From Shouchella shacheensis (GTDB taxonomy: Bacteria; Bacillota; Bacilli; Bacillales; Bacillaceae_D), in contig NZ_LLYY01000003.1 of assembly GCF_001484965.1 (NCBI RefSeq), forward strand, positions 248,001 through 312,000: a stretch of DNA of 64,000 nt. Direction: 5' to 3'. Below are positions 41,708-51,220 of the stretch, in pieces (the first letter of the stretch is position 1; each line of letters opens with the position of its first letter). The notes beneath the pieces were generated by a model, which had not been told where the DNA came from, ran no database searches, and saw nothing but the letters and a program-made list of their open reading frames with translations. Both the position numbers and the translations under genes were made by a program.

Positions 41708-41911
41708 AAACAACATCCTTTCTGTTCGACACGAACAATGGACGAGAGCCTAGCTCCATTTTCGCAGGCTCTTCTTCAATGTATGACAGCTGAATGAAAG
41801 CCACTTTTTTCTATCGTATGTATCTGTCAAGACAGAGGTCCCGGATTTAGCTTCCAAATGGGCGTATATCTTTCATGAAAATAGGCGACGCTTGGAGGAA
41901 CGAAACGGTTG

Positions 41912-41941
41912 TTGACGAAATAAGATGGAAAACGGTAAAAT
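41912..41941 (+). promoter_or_regulatory. sigma-A promoter of the valS leader
   Basis: TTGACG (41912-41917), 18 bases, TAAAAT (41936-41941), just before the T-box leader. Confidence 0.75.
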
Positions 41942-41947
41942 AAGCGC

Positions 41948-42207
41948 AAGACGATTAAGTATATAGGTAAGCGTTGATCAGGAAGAGTAGAATGAGCTGG
42001 CATGCAGAGAGGGAAATCCAAGGTTGGAAGGTTTCCTATGTACGGCTATTTGAATGTCGCCTGGGAGCTGCCTTGCTGAAATGAAACGTAGGCAAGGCCG
42101 GGCACGGACCGTTATCCGGTTAAGTTGTGCAAGTGAAATTTGCTTGTGAACAAAGGTGGTACCGCGAACAAGCCCTCTTCGTCCTTTGAGATGAAGAGGG
42201 TTTTTTT
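41948..42207 (+). ncRNA. T-box leader of valS with terminator/antiterminator
   Basis: A tRNA-sensing riboswitch. AAAGGTGGTACCGCG at 42152-42166 is the T-box core that pairs with the uncharged tRNA acceptor end. AGAGTAG and CAGAGAG near 41986-42010 are the usual stem I elements. The likely specifier codon is GUC (42056-42058) in GAATGTCGCC, matching valine. The terminator stem is 42173-42181 with 42192-42200, followed by TTTTTTT. Uncharged tRNA-Val should favour read-through into valS. Confidence 0.93.
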
Positions 42208-42333
42208 GTTAGAAAAGCGGAGGCGGGTCGCTCAGAAGCGAGGATTTTGGAAGGCCTGACAAAAGAAATCCGATTTTTGATTTCGTTGTCAGGACTGAAA
42301 AATCCCGAGCGTCTACCCGCCGCAGCTGGATCA
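42208..42333 (-). repeat. dispersed palindromic repeat, type A unit 4
   Basis: Minus orientation relative to unit 1. It begins TTAGAAAAGCGGAGGCGGG right after the T-run of the T-box terminator and ends CCGCAGCTGGATCA. The second arm is CGGGATTTT with AAAATCCTCG, as in unit 2. Confidence 0.9.
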
Positions 42334-42459
42334 AGAAAAGCGGAGGCGGCCCTGCACACGAGCGACAAGTTCTGGAGCGACGGCAGAATCAAGCCCGGTT
42401 TTGGCTTGATCTGGCGGCGTGAAGAAACCTCGAGCGAGTGGGCGCCGCAACTGGAATTC
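42334..42459 (-). repeat. dispersed palindromic repeat, type B unit 2
   Basis: Reverse complement of the unit at 14983-15107 with only scattered differences. The central stem has paired changes relative to that copy: GTC/GAC becomes GCC/GGC, and GAG/CTC becomes CAG/CTG. It ends about 9 bases before the valS ribosome binding site. Confidence 0.87.
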
Positions 42460-42481
42460 AACATAATAAGGAGGTTCTACA

Positions 42482-45121
42482 ATGGAACAGGAAGTTTCAA
42501 TGCCGACCAAATACGATCCCAAGCAAACCGAGGCCAAATGGTATGACTATTGGGTGAAAGGCGACTTTTTTAAAGCGACAGGAGAGTCGGAGAAAGAGCC
42601 TTATTCGATCGTCATTCCACCACCGAACGTGACAGGAAAGCTTCATCTTGGTCATGCCTGGGATGCAACGTTGCAAGACATTCTTGCCCGCACGAAACGA
42701 ATGCAGGGGTATGACACGCTTTGGCTGCCAGGGATGGATCACGCTGGAATTGCAACACAAGCCAAGGTGGAAGGAAAGCTACGCGAGGAAGGCAAAAGCC
42801 GCTATGACCTGGGACGGGAGAAATTCCTTGACACCTCCTGGGCCTGGAAGGAAGAATATGCAGGGTTCATTCGCGACCAGTGGGCAAAAGTAGGAATATC
42901 TGTGGACTACTCACGCGAGCGTTTCACGCTGGACCAAGGCTTGTCTAAGGCCGTGCGCGAAGTGTTTGTCCAGCTCTATGAAAAAGGATTGGTTTATCGC
43001 GGCGAGTACATCATTAATTGGGACCCACAAACCAAGACGGCGCTTTCTGATATTGAAGTGATCTATCAGGATGTTCAAGGGGCGTTTTACCACATGAACT
43101 ATCCGCTCACGGACGGCAGTGCATCCATCGACGTAGCCACGACCCGCCCGGAAACCATGCTTGGGGATACAGCGGTCGCCGTTCATCCAGAGGACGATCG
43201 TTACAAGCATCTGATCGGAAAAACCGTCACTCTCCCGATCGTTGGCAGAGAAATTCCGATTGTTGCTGATGAGTATGTTGATCAGGAATTTGGCTCAGGA
43301 GCGGTGAAAATCACGCCCGCTCATGACCCGAATGACTTTGAAATCGGCAACCGTCATGATCTTTCTCGTGTGCTCGTCATGAACGAGGATGGAACGATGA
43401 ACGAGAACGCTAACGTCTACCAGGGGTTTGATCGCTTCGAATGCCGCAAAAGAATTGTCAAGGATTTAGAAAACGCGGGCATTCTCTTCAAAATTGAAGA
43501 CCATACACATTCGGTCGGTCACTCAGAAAGAAGTGGCGCTGTCGTTGAGCCGTACTTGTCGACACAGTGGTTTGTGAAGATGCAGCCACTTGCCGATGCA
43601 GCGGTGGAGCTTCAACAAACGGAGGGGAAAGTCCACTTTGTTCCTGATCGTTTTGAGAAAACATATATGCGCTGGATGGAGAACATTCGTGACTGGTGTA
43701 TTTCTCGTCAGCTTTGGTGGGGGCACCGCATCCCCGCCTGGTACCATAAAGAAACAGGAGAGCTCTATGTTGGACAGGAAGCGCCTCGTGATCTAGAGAA
43801 CTGGAACCAGGATGAAGACGTGCTGGATACATGGTTTTCCTCTGCGCTCTGGCCGTTTTCTACAATGGGTTGGCCAGAGGAGAACGCAACCGATTTTCAG
43901 CGCTACTATCCAACCAATGTTCTTGTAACGGGCTATGATATCATTTTCTTCTGGGTATCGCGCATGATTTTTCAGGGCAAGGAGTTTACAGGAAAACGTC
44001 CATTTAAAGACGTTCTGATCCACGGTCTCATTCGTGATGCGGATGGGCGGAAAATGAGCAAATCGCTCGGCAACGGCGTCGACCCACAGGACGTGATTGA
44101 AAAGTACGGGGCGGACTCCTTGAGATACTTCTTAGCAACGGGGAGTTCCCCGGGAAATGATTTGCGCTTTTACTGGGAAAAAGTCGAAGCGACTTGGAAT
44201 TTCGGCAATAAGATCTGGAACGCCTCGCGCTTTGCCCTGATGAATATGGAAGGGCTCACGTATGAGGAGATTGACCTCAGTGGCGAGAAGTCGATTGCTG
44301 ATAAATGGATTTTGACCCGCCTTCAGGAAACGGTTCAATCCGTGACAAGACTGATCGATACCTATGAATTCGGGGAAGTGGGGCGGCTTCTTTACAACTT
44401 TATCTGGGATGACGTCTGTGACTGGTATATTGAAATGGCGAAGCTTCCACTCTATGGTGAAGACGAAGCCGCAAAGGAAACCACACGCTCTGTGCTCGCT
44501 CATGTGCTTGATCAGACGATGCGTATGCTCCATCCGTTTATGCCGTTTATTACCGAAGAAATTTGGCAGCACTTGCCGCATCGAGGCGATTCTATCACCG
44601 TTGCCAGTTGGCCAAAATACGACGAGGCACTCGTCGATGCCGATGCGGTTGAAGACATGGAGCTATTGAAAGAATTGATTCGCTCTGTTCGCAATACGCG
44701 CGCCGAGCTAAATGTGCCGATGAGCAAGCAGGTCGAACTCCAGATTCGTCCGGCGAACGATGCCGCTGGAGAGCGGCTTGAGCGTGGAAAAGCGTACATC
44801 GAGAAATTTGGAAATCCAAGCAAGCTAGAAATCTCCACAACACTTGCGACGCCAGAAAAATCAATGTCTCATGCATTAAGTGGACTTGAACTATTTATGC
44901 CTCTAGCAGGATTGCTTGATTTAGAGGCGGAAGTGGCCCGTTTGAACAAAGAGCTCGAGAAGCTGAATAAGGAAGTGGAGCGCATTGATAAGAAGTTAAA
45001 TAACGAAAGCTTTGTCGCAAAAGCTCCGGCTCATGTTGTGGAAGAAGAGAGAGCGAAGCAACAGGATTACATCGCAAAGCGCGATACCGTGAAAGTACGA
45101 ATTGCTGAGTTGGAAGCCTAG
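42482..45121 (+). CDS. valS: valyl-tRNA synthetase
   Basis: Charges tRNA-Val. The 879-residue class I enzyme has the HIGH motif as [16 protein letters not shown] near 40-55. The editing domain includes [20 protein letters not shown] near 219. KMSKS lies in [14 protein letters not shown] near 522. The anticodon-binding helices follow. The C-terminal coiled coil is at about 810-879 ([19 protein letters not shown]). ATG at 42482 with AAGGAGGT upstream. Controlled by the T-box leader; two repeat units lie in its 5' untranslated region. Confidence 0.98.
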   Translation: MEQEVSMPTKYDPKQTEAKWYDYWVKGDFFKATGESEKEPYSIVIPPPNVTGKLHLGHAWDATLQDILARTKRMQGYDTLWLPGMDHAGIATQAKVEGKLREEGKSRYDLGREKFLDTSWAWKEEYAGFIRDQWAKVGISVDYSRERFTLDQGLSKAVREVFVQLYEKGLVYRGEYIINWDPQTKTALSDIEVIYQDVQGAFYHMNYPLTDGSASIDVATTRPETMLGDTAVAVHPEDDRYKHLIGKTVTLPIVGREIPIVADEYVDQEFGSGAVKITPAHDPNDFEIGNRHDLSRVLVMNEDGTMNENANVYQGFDRFECRKRIVKDLENAGILFKIEDHTHSVGHSERSGAVVEPYLSTQWFVKMQPLADAAVELQQTEGKVHFVPDRFEKTYMRWMENIRDWCISRQLWWGHRIPAWYHKETGELYVGQEAPRDLENWNQDEDVLDTWFSSALWPFSTMGWPEENATDFQRYYPTNVLVTGYDIIFFWVSRMIFQGKEFTGKRPFKDVLIHGLIRDADGRKMSKSLGNGVDPQDVIEKYGADSLRYFLATGSSPGNDLRFYWEKVEATWNFGNKIWNASRFALMNMEGLTYEEIDLSGEKSIADKWILTRLQETVQSVTRLIDTYEFGEVGRLLYNFIWDDVCDWYIEMAKLPLYGEDEAAKETTRSVLAHVLDQTMRMLHPFMPFITEEIWQHLPHRGDSITVASWPKYDEALVDADAVEDMELLKELIRSVRNTRAELNVPMSKQVELQIRPANDAAGERLERGKAYIEKFGNPSKLEISTTLATPEKSMSHALSGLELFMPLAGLLDLEAEVARLNKELEKLNKEVERIDKKLNNESFVAKAPAHVVEEERAKQQDYIAKRDTVKVRIAELEA

Positions 45122-45126
45122 AGAAA

Positions 45127-45160
45127 TGTGGAGACCTGGAAACGGGTCTCTATGTTTTTT
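45127..45160 (+). terminator. terminator after valS
   Basis: GAGACC (45131-45136) with GGTCTC (45145-45150), extended by weaker pairs, then TTTTTT. Confidence 0.85.
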
Positions 45161-45281
45161 CGATCTCCGGCAGGTAAAAGCTCGAGGTTTTTCAGTCCTG
45201 CCCTGAAATTTAACACTGGAATTACGAGTACCATGCTTTCCAAAATTCTCGCTTTTGGGCAACCCGCCTACGCTTTTCGGA
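45161..45281 (+). repeat. dispersed palindromic repeat, type A unit 5 (degenerate)
   Basis: The left part (CTCGAGGTTTTTCAGTCCTG) and right end (CCAAAATTCTCGC, then CAACCCGCCTACGC) are recognisable. The inner arms are decayed (CCTGC faces CATGC). Confidence 0.8.
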
Positions 45282-45282
45282 A

Positions 45283-45312
45283 TTGCCGTCCCAGATGTGG
45301 CAAGTTTATAAT
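45283..45312 (+). promoter_or_regulatory. sigma-A promoter of folC
   Basis: TTGCCG (45283-45288), 18 bases, TATAAT (45307-45312), starting at the end of repeat unit 5. Confidence 0.6.
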
Positions 45313-45350
45313 GAAGGACAAGAGTTTTTTATGTTGGGAGATACAAGGGA

Positions 45351-46649
45351 ATGAGAACGAGACAAGAAGCAATCGAGTGGATTCATAGTTTGCTGCCGTT
45401 CGGCATTAAACCAGGTCTTGCACGGATGGAGTGGATGCTTGAACGCCTAGATCATCCTGAGCGAGAGATGAAGGCGATCCACATAGCGGGAACGAACGGC
45501 AAGGGTTCGACTGTAAGTTACTTGCGCCATCTATTAGAAGCGGGAGGCTATCGTGTCGGAACGTTCACCTCCCCGTACATTGAATGTTTTGAAGAGCGAA
45601 TCTCTGTGAACGGCGTGCCCATTTCCGAGGAAGACTTACTTCATGCGGCTCTTAAAGTGCGACCACTTGTAGAAGAGTTAACGGAAGCAGACCTTGGTTC
45701 GCCGACAGAATTTGAAGTGATAACAACCATGATGTTTTGGCATTTTGCGCGCGTTGCTCGCCCTGATTTCTGCGTGGTGGAAGTTGGTCTTGGCGGACGT
45801 TATGATTCAACGAATGTGCTTACCCCTCTCGTCTCAGCGATTACGATGATTGGGCATGACCATATGCATATCCTCGGAGCCTCGGTCGTGGAAATTGCGG
45901 CAGAGAAGGCTGGAATTATTAAAAAAGGGGTTCCGCTTGTGACGGGAAGTGAGGACGTGGAAGCCCTTGAGGTGATTGAGCGAACGGCGAAAGAGCAAGA
46001 GGTTTCTGTTAAACGGCTCCATCGTGATTTTCACGTTCAGAAAGCAGAGCTTAAATGGGAGGGACAGAGCTTCAGCTACCGTGCTAGGAGCATAACACTC
46101 GATCATCTGATCACACAAATGCTTGGGGAGCACCAGTTAAAAAATGCCGGTGTGGCCCTGGAGATGATTCGCCTTCTGGAGGAACAAGGAAACTGCAAGT
46201 TGAGTGAGTCGGCCATTCGCAGAGGGCTCGCAGCCACATCATGGCCGGGTCGCTTTGAAACCCTCGCAACGGATCCACTTCTTGTTGCGGACGGCGCACA
46301 TAACGTAGAGGGAGTAACCGCCCTTGCCGCTACGCTTGTGCAAGCATTTAAAGACAGGCGCTATCATTTTATTGTCGCCGCAACGAAAGAGAAGGATATG
46401 GGAGAGCTGCTTGCCCCGGTGGAGAATCTGGATGCCGACTTTACATTCACGACGTTTGATTTTCATCGTGCGGCAAGTGAACGAGAACTTTATACCCAGG
46501 CAACGGTTGAAATCAAGCGCATGGAAAAAGATTGGCGTCAGGCGCTGCAAACGGCGCAGGCAAAGGCAGAGGCAAATACGATGATTGTCGTCACTGGCTC
46601 GCTCTATTTTATTTCAGAGGTTCGCCGTTTTATTAAGGGGAACCTATAG
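45351..46649 (+). CDS. folC: folylpolyglutamate synthase / dihydrofolate synthase
   Basis: Adds glutamates to folates (and glutamate to dihydropteroate). It has 432 residues in the Mur-ligase fold. The ATP loop is HIAGTNGKGSTVSYLR near 45-60; TSPYIECFEERISVNG, EVGLGGRYDSTNVL and ADGAHNVEG are family blocks. Start ATG 45351: AAGGGA touches the start, so GGGAG at 45336-45340 (10 bases upstream) is the more likely ribosome binding site. It follows valS as in B. subtilis but has its own promoter. Confidence 0.96.
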   Translation: MRTRQEAIEWIHSLLPFGIKPGLARMEWMLERLDHPEREMKAIHIAGTNGKGSTVSYLRHLLEAGGYRVGTFTSPYIECFEERISVNGVPISEEDLLHAALKVRPLVEELTEADLGSPTEFEVITTMMFWHFARVARPDFCVVEVGLGGRYDSTNVLTPLVSAITMIGHDHMHILGASVVEIAAEKAGIIKKGVPLVTGSEDVEALEVIERTAKEQEVSVKRLHRDFHVQKAELKWEGQSFSYRARSITLDHLITQMLGEHQLKNAGVALEMIRLLEEQGNCKLSESAIRRGLAATSWPGRFETLATDPLLVADGAHNVEGVTALAATLVQAFKDRRYHFIVAATKEKDMGELLAPVENLDADFTFTTFDFHRAASERELYTQATVEIKRMEKDWRQALQTAQAKAEANTMIVVTGSLYFISEVRRFIKGNL

Positions 46650-46746
46650 TTTTTTCTCTATTTTTGAGGAAAGGCTTTTTTTCTAGCAGGAATTTTGCGG
46701 ATCATGTCGAATTCAGTTGCTACCTTACGATCTAAGGAGGTCAGAA

Positions 46747-46788
46747 ATGATGTACTTAACCCTGAAAGAGAGCTTTGACGCATGGTGA
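46747..46788 (+). CDS. 13-codon leader ORF upstream of comC
   Basis: ATG 46747 has an ideal AAGGAGGT site 5 bases upstream (46735-46742). The frame encodes MMYLTLKESFDAW and ends with TGA at 46786-46788, overlapping the comC start as TGATG. The product does not resemble the ComC N-terminus, so it is more likely a leader for translational coupling than a frame error. Sequence alone cannot prove that it is translated. Confidence 0.55.
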   Translation: MMYLTLKESFDAW

Positions 46789-47546
46789 TGATGATCTGGA
46801 CGCTTTACCTCACACTTGCCGGTAGTATTCTTGGTTCGTTTTACAATGTGGTTGGGGTGCGAGTCCCGTTAAGGCAGCCCTTGCTTTTCACTCGTTCGGC
46901 TTGTCCCGCATGTAGACGTAGCTTGAAACCATTAGAGCTCATTCCCGTCCTCTCCTACTTTCTGCAAAAAGGGCGCTGTACTTCCTGTAAGGCCACTATT
47001 CCTCTTTTCTACCCAGTGATGGAAATACTCACCGCCTGTCTGTTCGCTTTTAGTCTTCTTACCTTTGGCTTCTCCTATGAGTTCCTCATTGCATTGCTTC
47101 TCATTTCTCTCCTTGTAATTGTGGTTGTCTCCGACATTTGCTTTATGCTTATTCCCAACGTGGTGCTCCTTTGCTTTACCTTACCGTTAGTCGCTCTTAG
47201 GCTGACGCTTGCTCCTCTCGATCCCTGGTTTGACCCTTTTCTTGGTGCGGTTCTCGTTTTCTCTCTGCTCCTTTTTGTTTCTTCATGGAAAAAAGACAGC
47301 CTTGGGGGTGGGGATATTAAGCTGCTCACACTGCTAGGTTTTACTCTAGGTACTCAGCAGGTGCTGCTTGCCATTGCCGCGGCTTCCTTTCTAGGCGCTT
47401 TGGTTGGGGGAGTTTTTCTTCTGGCAAGGAAACGCTCGCCTGAAGAACCGTTTCCATTTGCTCCGTTTATCGCTATAGGCACTCTCTTCGTCTATTTCTT
47501 TGGGGAGGCCCTCCTTTCGTTTCAGTTGAGCCCTTTTCTGTTCTAG
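46788..47546 (+). CDS. comC: type IV prepilin peptidase ComC (A24 family)
   Basis: Cleaves and N-methylates competence pseudopilins, so it is needed for DNA uptake. The 252-residue membrane protein has LGSFYNVVGVRVPL near residue 12 and the zinc-type cysteine pairs CPACRR and CTSCK (about 36-68). About seven helices follow, with two catalytic aspartates: one in VVVSDICFMLIPN, the other in the GGGDIKLL motif near 170. The start is uncertain: ATG at 46782, 46788 or 46791. None has its own ribosome binding site; 46788 overlaps the leader stop. Confidence 0.92.
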   Translation: MMIWTLYLTLAGSILGSFYNVVGVRVPLRQPLLFTRSACPACRRSLKPLELIPVLSYFLQKGRCTSCKATIPLFYPVMEILTACLFAFSLLTFGFSYEFLIALLLISLLVIVVVSDICFMLIPNVVLLCFTLPLVALRLTLAPLDPWFDPFLGAVLVFSLLLFVSSWKKDSLGGGDIKLLTLLGFTLGTQQVLLAIAAASFLGALVGGVFLLARKRSPEEPFPFAPFIAIGTLFVYFFGEALLSFQLSPFLF

Positions 47547-47601
47547 TAAAGAGACAAGCTTCATAGAATAGAGCAAAGCATGTGAAGGGAGTGTCGGCCA
47601 G

Positions 47602-48762
47602 ATGCACGAACGTAAGCACACGATGTCGTTTCGATTTGATCCAGAACCAAAGCCATCATCGACGAACCAGGCCGCTGAGGGAACAACGCCGACCAACGAG
47701 GAGAAAAGCAAGCCAGCAGAGCAAGAAGTAAAGAAAGAAGAGCTGGAGCTTATCACATGGGACAAGGAGCTATTGGTTACAGATTATAATGAGAGTGAAC
47801 CCGAGGATAAAGAAACAGAAGAGAAAACCGAACAAAAACCGAACACTGCCTTGCCACCGGAAGCGGATGAGGAAGAAATGGAGGAACATGATTTTTTACC
47901 ACGCCCTGACCAGTCACGGGATCAAGAAAAGTCGCCTAAAGAACCTTTTCTTAGTCGTGTCCCCGACGTTAAAGCCAAGCAGAAAACACGTAAATTCCAA
48001 GCATTATATGAACAGGTTCCCTGGAATGTAGTGACGGCCGTTCTGTCTGCATTGGTCGTCGGAGTAGGCTTAGCTTTTGCGTTTTATACGCTGTTTGTGG
48101 GGGCAAATGAAGCAGCAGAGGAACAGGTCACTGAAAACGAGGCGCTGACGGCAAGCAGTGTGGAAGCTGCCTTTCCTACATTGAATGTTGATATTGTACA
48201 GGGAGGGGCCTTTGAAACGGTGGAAAGTGGACAGGAGATTGCCGATTCGGTCCAAGAAGCAGGCTTGCCGGCAGTATTAACGAGTGGGGAGGAGCCGTTC
48301 TATTTATTTGTCGGCATTGGGAATGACCATTCTCAGGCCCAGGCAATTAGCGAGCGAATTGAGGCAGAAGGACAAGACACGTACGTAAAGACGTATCAAG
48401 TGGAAGGAGGGACACCTGAGGAGGGAGGAGAAGCGACAGCAGCCTGGTTTGTACAAGCAGTGGATTATTTTCGTGGCTTAACAGCGGTTGCAGCAAATCA
48501 AGCTTCAGGAAACGATGCGGTCATCTCCGAGGCGCAAAAAGAAGAGGTGAGAGCGAATGGAGAGTCACTGCGAGAGCAAAGAGAAGGTGCCTTTGCAGAG
48601 CTAAGCGAAGAGGCAAAAGATGCAGCCTTAACGATGAGCGACGCACTTGCCCAAGCGGCCTCTTTGATTGAGCAGGAGGACAACGAGCTTGTTTGGGAGG
48701 TGCAGCAACATTTGTTGGATGCAGTGATGGCCTATGAGCAAGCGATGGTTACATCTTCTTAA
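47602..48762 (+). CDS. spoIIB: SpoIIB-like sporulation protein with SPOR-type domain
   Basis: In B. subtilis SpoIIB localises to the division septum and helps septal peptidoglycan breakdown during engulfment. This 386-residue protein has the right topology: a very acidic cytoplasmic part (1-145), one membrane helix (about 148-170, VVTAVLSALVVGVGLAFAFYTLF), and an outer part. That outer part has a SPOR-like stretch at about 195-270 (VDIVQGGAFETVESGQEIAD and EEPFYLFVGIGNDHSQAQAI). The gene position between comC and maf agrees. Sequence similarity alone is modest. GAAGGGAG lies 10 bases before ATG. Confidence 0.82.
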   Translation: MHERKHTMSFRFDPEPKPSSTNQAAEGTTPTNEEKSKPAEQEVKKEELELITWDKELLVTDYNESEPEDKETEEKTEQKPNTALPPEADEEEMEEHDFLPRPDQSRDQEKSPKEPFLSRVPDVKAKQKTRKFQALYEQVPWNVVTAVLSALVVGVGLAFAFYTLFVGANEAAEEQVTENEALTASSVEAAFPTLNVDIVQGGAFETVESGQEIADSVQEAGLPAVLTSGEEPFYLFVGIGNDHSQAQAISERIEAEGQDTYVKTYQVEGGTPEEGGEATAAWFVQAVDYFRGLTAVAANQASGNDAVISEAQKEEVRANGESLREQREGAFAELSEEAKDAALTMSDALAQAASLIEQEDNELVWEVQQHLLDAVMAYEQAMVTSS

Positions 48763-48872
48763 AGAAATGGTTTTAAAAGTCCAGGAAAAATTTAACTGTC
48801 GGATCTTTGTTGACAGATCCGCCTCTTACGTACTTAGAGGGAAGCCGTCTTACCAAGAGGCAGGCCGGTTTG
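48763..48872. other. spoIIB 3' region with a small hairpin
   Basis: GGATCT (48801-48806) pairs with AGATCC (48815-48820). No T-run follows, so it is a doubtful terminator. Nothing else seen before the repeat. Confidence 0.35.
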
Positions 48873-48905
48873 CCGCTTCTGTGCAACCCGCCTGCGCTTT
48901 TCGGA
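48873..48905 (+). repeat. right-end fragment of the dispersed palindromic repeat
   Basis: CGCTTCTGTGCAACCCGCC followed by TGCGCTTTTCGG is the right terminus of a type A unit whose rest is absent. It is head-to-tail with unit 6. Confidence 0.75.
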
Positions 48906-49030
48906 TTGTCTAGCTCCGGCGGGTAGAAGCTTCGAGATTTTTCGTCCTGACAACGAAATCCAAATTCGGGATTTCTTTTGTCAGGCCTCCAAAATTCTCG
49001 CTCCTGACCAACCCGCCTGCGCTTTTCCGG
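48906..49030 (+). repeat. dispersed palindromic repeat, type A unit 6
   Basis: A well-preserved copy: TCTAGCTCCGGCGGGTAG at the left and ACCCGCCTGCGCTTTTCC at the right. Arms: GGCGGGT/ACCCGCC, CGAGATTTT/AAAATTCTCG, CCTGAC/GTCAGG, GAAATCC/GGATTTC. Confidence 0.92.
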
Positions 49031-49109
49031 ATAAGGAATTGAACAAGTCGTCCCCCAAGGCATTCTCTTTAAAATTCTGTATAATAGGCAGAAGAGGAGG
49101 AATGAATAC

Positions 49110-51062
49110 ATGGCAAAACGAGCTGTGAAAGCAGAAGATTTGTACAAACTGAAGACGGTTACTGCTCCTGACCTTGCTCCACATGGAGAGCGAGCGCTAG
49201 TGGTGGTGACGGAACTTTCGCGTGAGCAGAACGACTACGAAGCTCATATTTATGAAGTCGATGTACATAAGAAACAAAAAGCAACGCCGCTTACGTTTGG
49301 CAAAAGCAAAAATATAGCACCGCGCTGGTCGCCGAGTGGAGAGGCATTTGCGTTTCTATCAAACCGGACGGAAAGCATGCAAGTGTTTATGAAAGAAGGC
49401 CTGGCGGATGCAAGGCAGGTAACGGACGAAAAAAGAGGCGTCACGGATTTTGATTGGTCGCCAGGCGGAGACAAACTGGCTCTCACTATCCGTACAGGCG
49501 AAGGCAAAAAAGAGGAGCAGGAGCTCCCGGTCCCTCTCGTGGTGGACGAGATGAAATACAAGTCCGACGGGCGAGGCTTTCATGACAACAGCACTCAGCA
49601 AGTAGTCGTCATCGATGTGGCTTCTGGCAAACGGACACCGCTCACAGACGAACCATACGATGTGACTCCTCTTTGCTGGTCGCCTGATGGAAACAACCTT
49701 CTTGTATCTGCGGATGACGCGGAAAACCGGGATTTGTCTTTTACGTCAGATTTGTGGGTTTATTCTCTGGGTGCAAACAAAAAAGAGAAGCTCACGGATG
49801 GATCGTTTGTTATTGGACAGGCGGCTTACTGCCCTGATGGAAGCACGATCGCTTTCTTGGGTCATCAGCGTCAGTTTGAGAACGCGACACAGGCGGACCT
49901 TTGGCTCTATGATCTGCAAAAGGCAGAGCTCCGCTGCCTGACGGAGAATGTGGATGTTGCTATAGGGGACCTTGGGATTGGTGACTTTCTGCAAAACGTT
50001 GGTGGTGCAGGTTTGCGTTGGTCCGAGGACGGCCAGTCGATCTATGCACTCGTTTCTCGTGAGGGTCATGTCAATGTATGGCGTTTCTATCTGAGTGGCG
50101 AGGTAGAAGAGATCACGGCGGGTAGCCATCATGTTCACGGATTTTCTTTAAAAAGCGAGGGGACCGGGGTCGTCACGCTAAGTAAGCCCAGTGAGCCAAG
50201 TGAGGCCTACGCGCTTTCTCTTCATTCAGGAGAGCTGGCGAAGATAACAGCGGTCAACGAGGAAGTGGTTCAGGAACTTGAACTCAGTTTGCCGGAGGAA
50301 TTCCGCTTGGAACGAGAGGATGGGAGCGCTGTTTCCGGTTGGATGATGAAACCGGCAGGCTTTGAAGCAGACAAAAAGTACCCGTTTATATTAGAAGTAC
50401 ACGGCGGCCCACACGCAATGTATGCCACAACGTATTTTCACGAGTTCCAATTGCTTTGCGCCAGAGGCTACGGGGTGCTATTCACGAATCCTCGCGGTGG
50501 CTTTGGCTACGGACAGAAATTCGTGGACGCTGTGCGCGGGGACTACGGAGGAGGAGATTATCAGGACTTGATGGATGCCCTTGATCAAGCACTTGATCAG
50601 TATGAATGGATCGACCGTGATCGACTGGGCCTCACTGGTGGAAGCTACGGTGGATTTATGACGAACTGGGCCGTGGGGCACACGAATCGCTTTAAAGCGG
50701 CGGTGACGCAGCGTTCCATTTGCAACTGGGTTAGTTTTTATGGGGTGAGTGACATTGGCTACTATTTTTCAGAGTGGCAAATTCAAGCGAACCTGGATGA
50801 TATAAAGACGCTCTGGCACCACTCACCGCTTAAGTATGTGGATCAAATCGAGACGCCCCTTCTCATTTTACACGGCGAGAAAGACTTTCGCTGTCCGATT
50901 GAACAGGCCGAACAGCTCTACATCGCACTTAAACATAAAGGAAAACAGACACGCTTTATGCGTTTTCCGGAAGCGAACCATGAGCTTTCTAGAAGCGGAA
51001 AGCCGAACCTGAGAATGGAGCGTCTTCAAGCGATAGCTGGTTGGTTTGATGAGCATTTGTGA
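49110..51062 (+). CDS. S9 family serine peptidase (acylaminoacyl-peptidase type)
   Basis: Hydrolyses short peptides; cytoplasmic, as no signal peptide is seen. It has 650 residues: an N-terminal beta-propeller with repeated WSPxG blades (APRWSPSGEAFAFLS, FDWSPGGDKLAL, LCWSPDGNNLLVS), then an alpha/beta hydrolase domain from about 410. The catalytic serine is in GGSYGGF near 515, the aspartate in HGEKDFRCP near 600, and the histidine in EANHELSR near 632. It resembles B. subtilis YuxL. A -10 TATAAT at 49080-49085 lies upstream. It is not at this place in B. subtilis. Confidence 0.93.
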   Translation: MAKRAVKAEDLYKLKTVTAPDLAPHGERALVVVTELSREQNDYEAHIYEVDVHKKQKATPLTFGKSKNIAPRWSPSGEAFAFLSNRTESMQVFMKEGLADARQVTDEKRGVTDFDWSPGGDKLALTIRTGEGKKEEQELPVPLVVDEMKYKSDGRGFHDNSTQQVVVIDVASGKRTPLTDEPYDVTPLCWSPDGNNLLVSADDAENRDLSFTSDLWVYSLGANKKEKLTDGSFVIGQAAYCPDGSTIAFLGHQRQFENATQADLWLYDLQKAELRCLTENVDVAIGDLGIGDFLQNVGGAGLRWSEDGQSIYALVSREGHVNVWRFYLSGEVEEITAGSHHVHGFSLKSEGTGVVTLSKPSEPSEAYALSLHSGELAKITAVNEEVVQELELSLPEEFRLEREDGSAVSGWMMKPAGFEADKKYPFILEVHGGPHAMYATTYFHEFQLLCARGYGVLFTNPRGGFGYGQKFVDAVRGDYGGGDYQDLMDALDQALDQYEWIDRDRLGLTGGSYGGFMTNWAVGHTNRFKAAVTQRSICNWVSFYGVSDIGYYFSEWQIQANLDDIKTLWHHSPLKYVDQIETPLLILHGEKDFRCPIEQAEQLYIALKHKGKQTRFMRFPEANHELSRSGKPNLRMERLQAIAGWFDEHL

Positions 51063-51075
51063 TGAATTTCTGATG

Positions 51076-51106
51076 AAGGCCCGAGAGAGTAGCTCTCTCG
51101 GGCTTT
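51076..51106 (+). terminator. terminator after the S9 peptidase gene
   Basis: A perfect 11-bp stem (51079-51089 with 51093-51103), a three-base loop, then TTT. Confidence 0.85.
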
Positions 51107-51220
51107 GACGTATCGAGAGAAGAGGGCAATCCATTACTTAATATGAGCGCGAAAACTCCGAAAAAAATACAGCATGTTACATTGTACTGTTGATAACCAT
51201 TCATTCCCCTTCTTTTCTCA

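Noticed and set aside
46662-46690. Terminator after folC
   Set aside because: A weak T-rich/A-rich stem with a G-T pair; composition alone could explain it.
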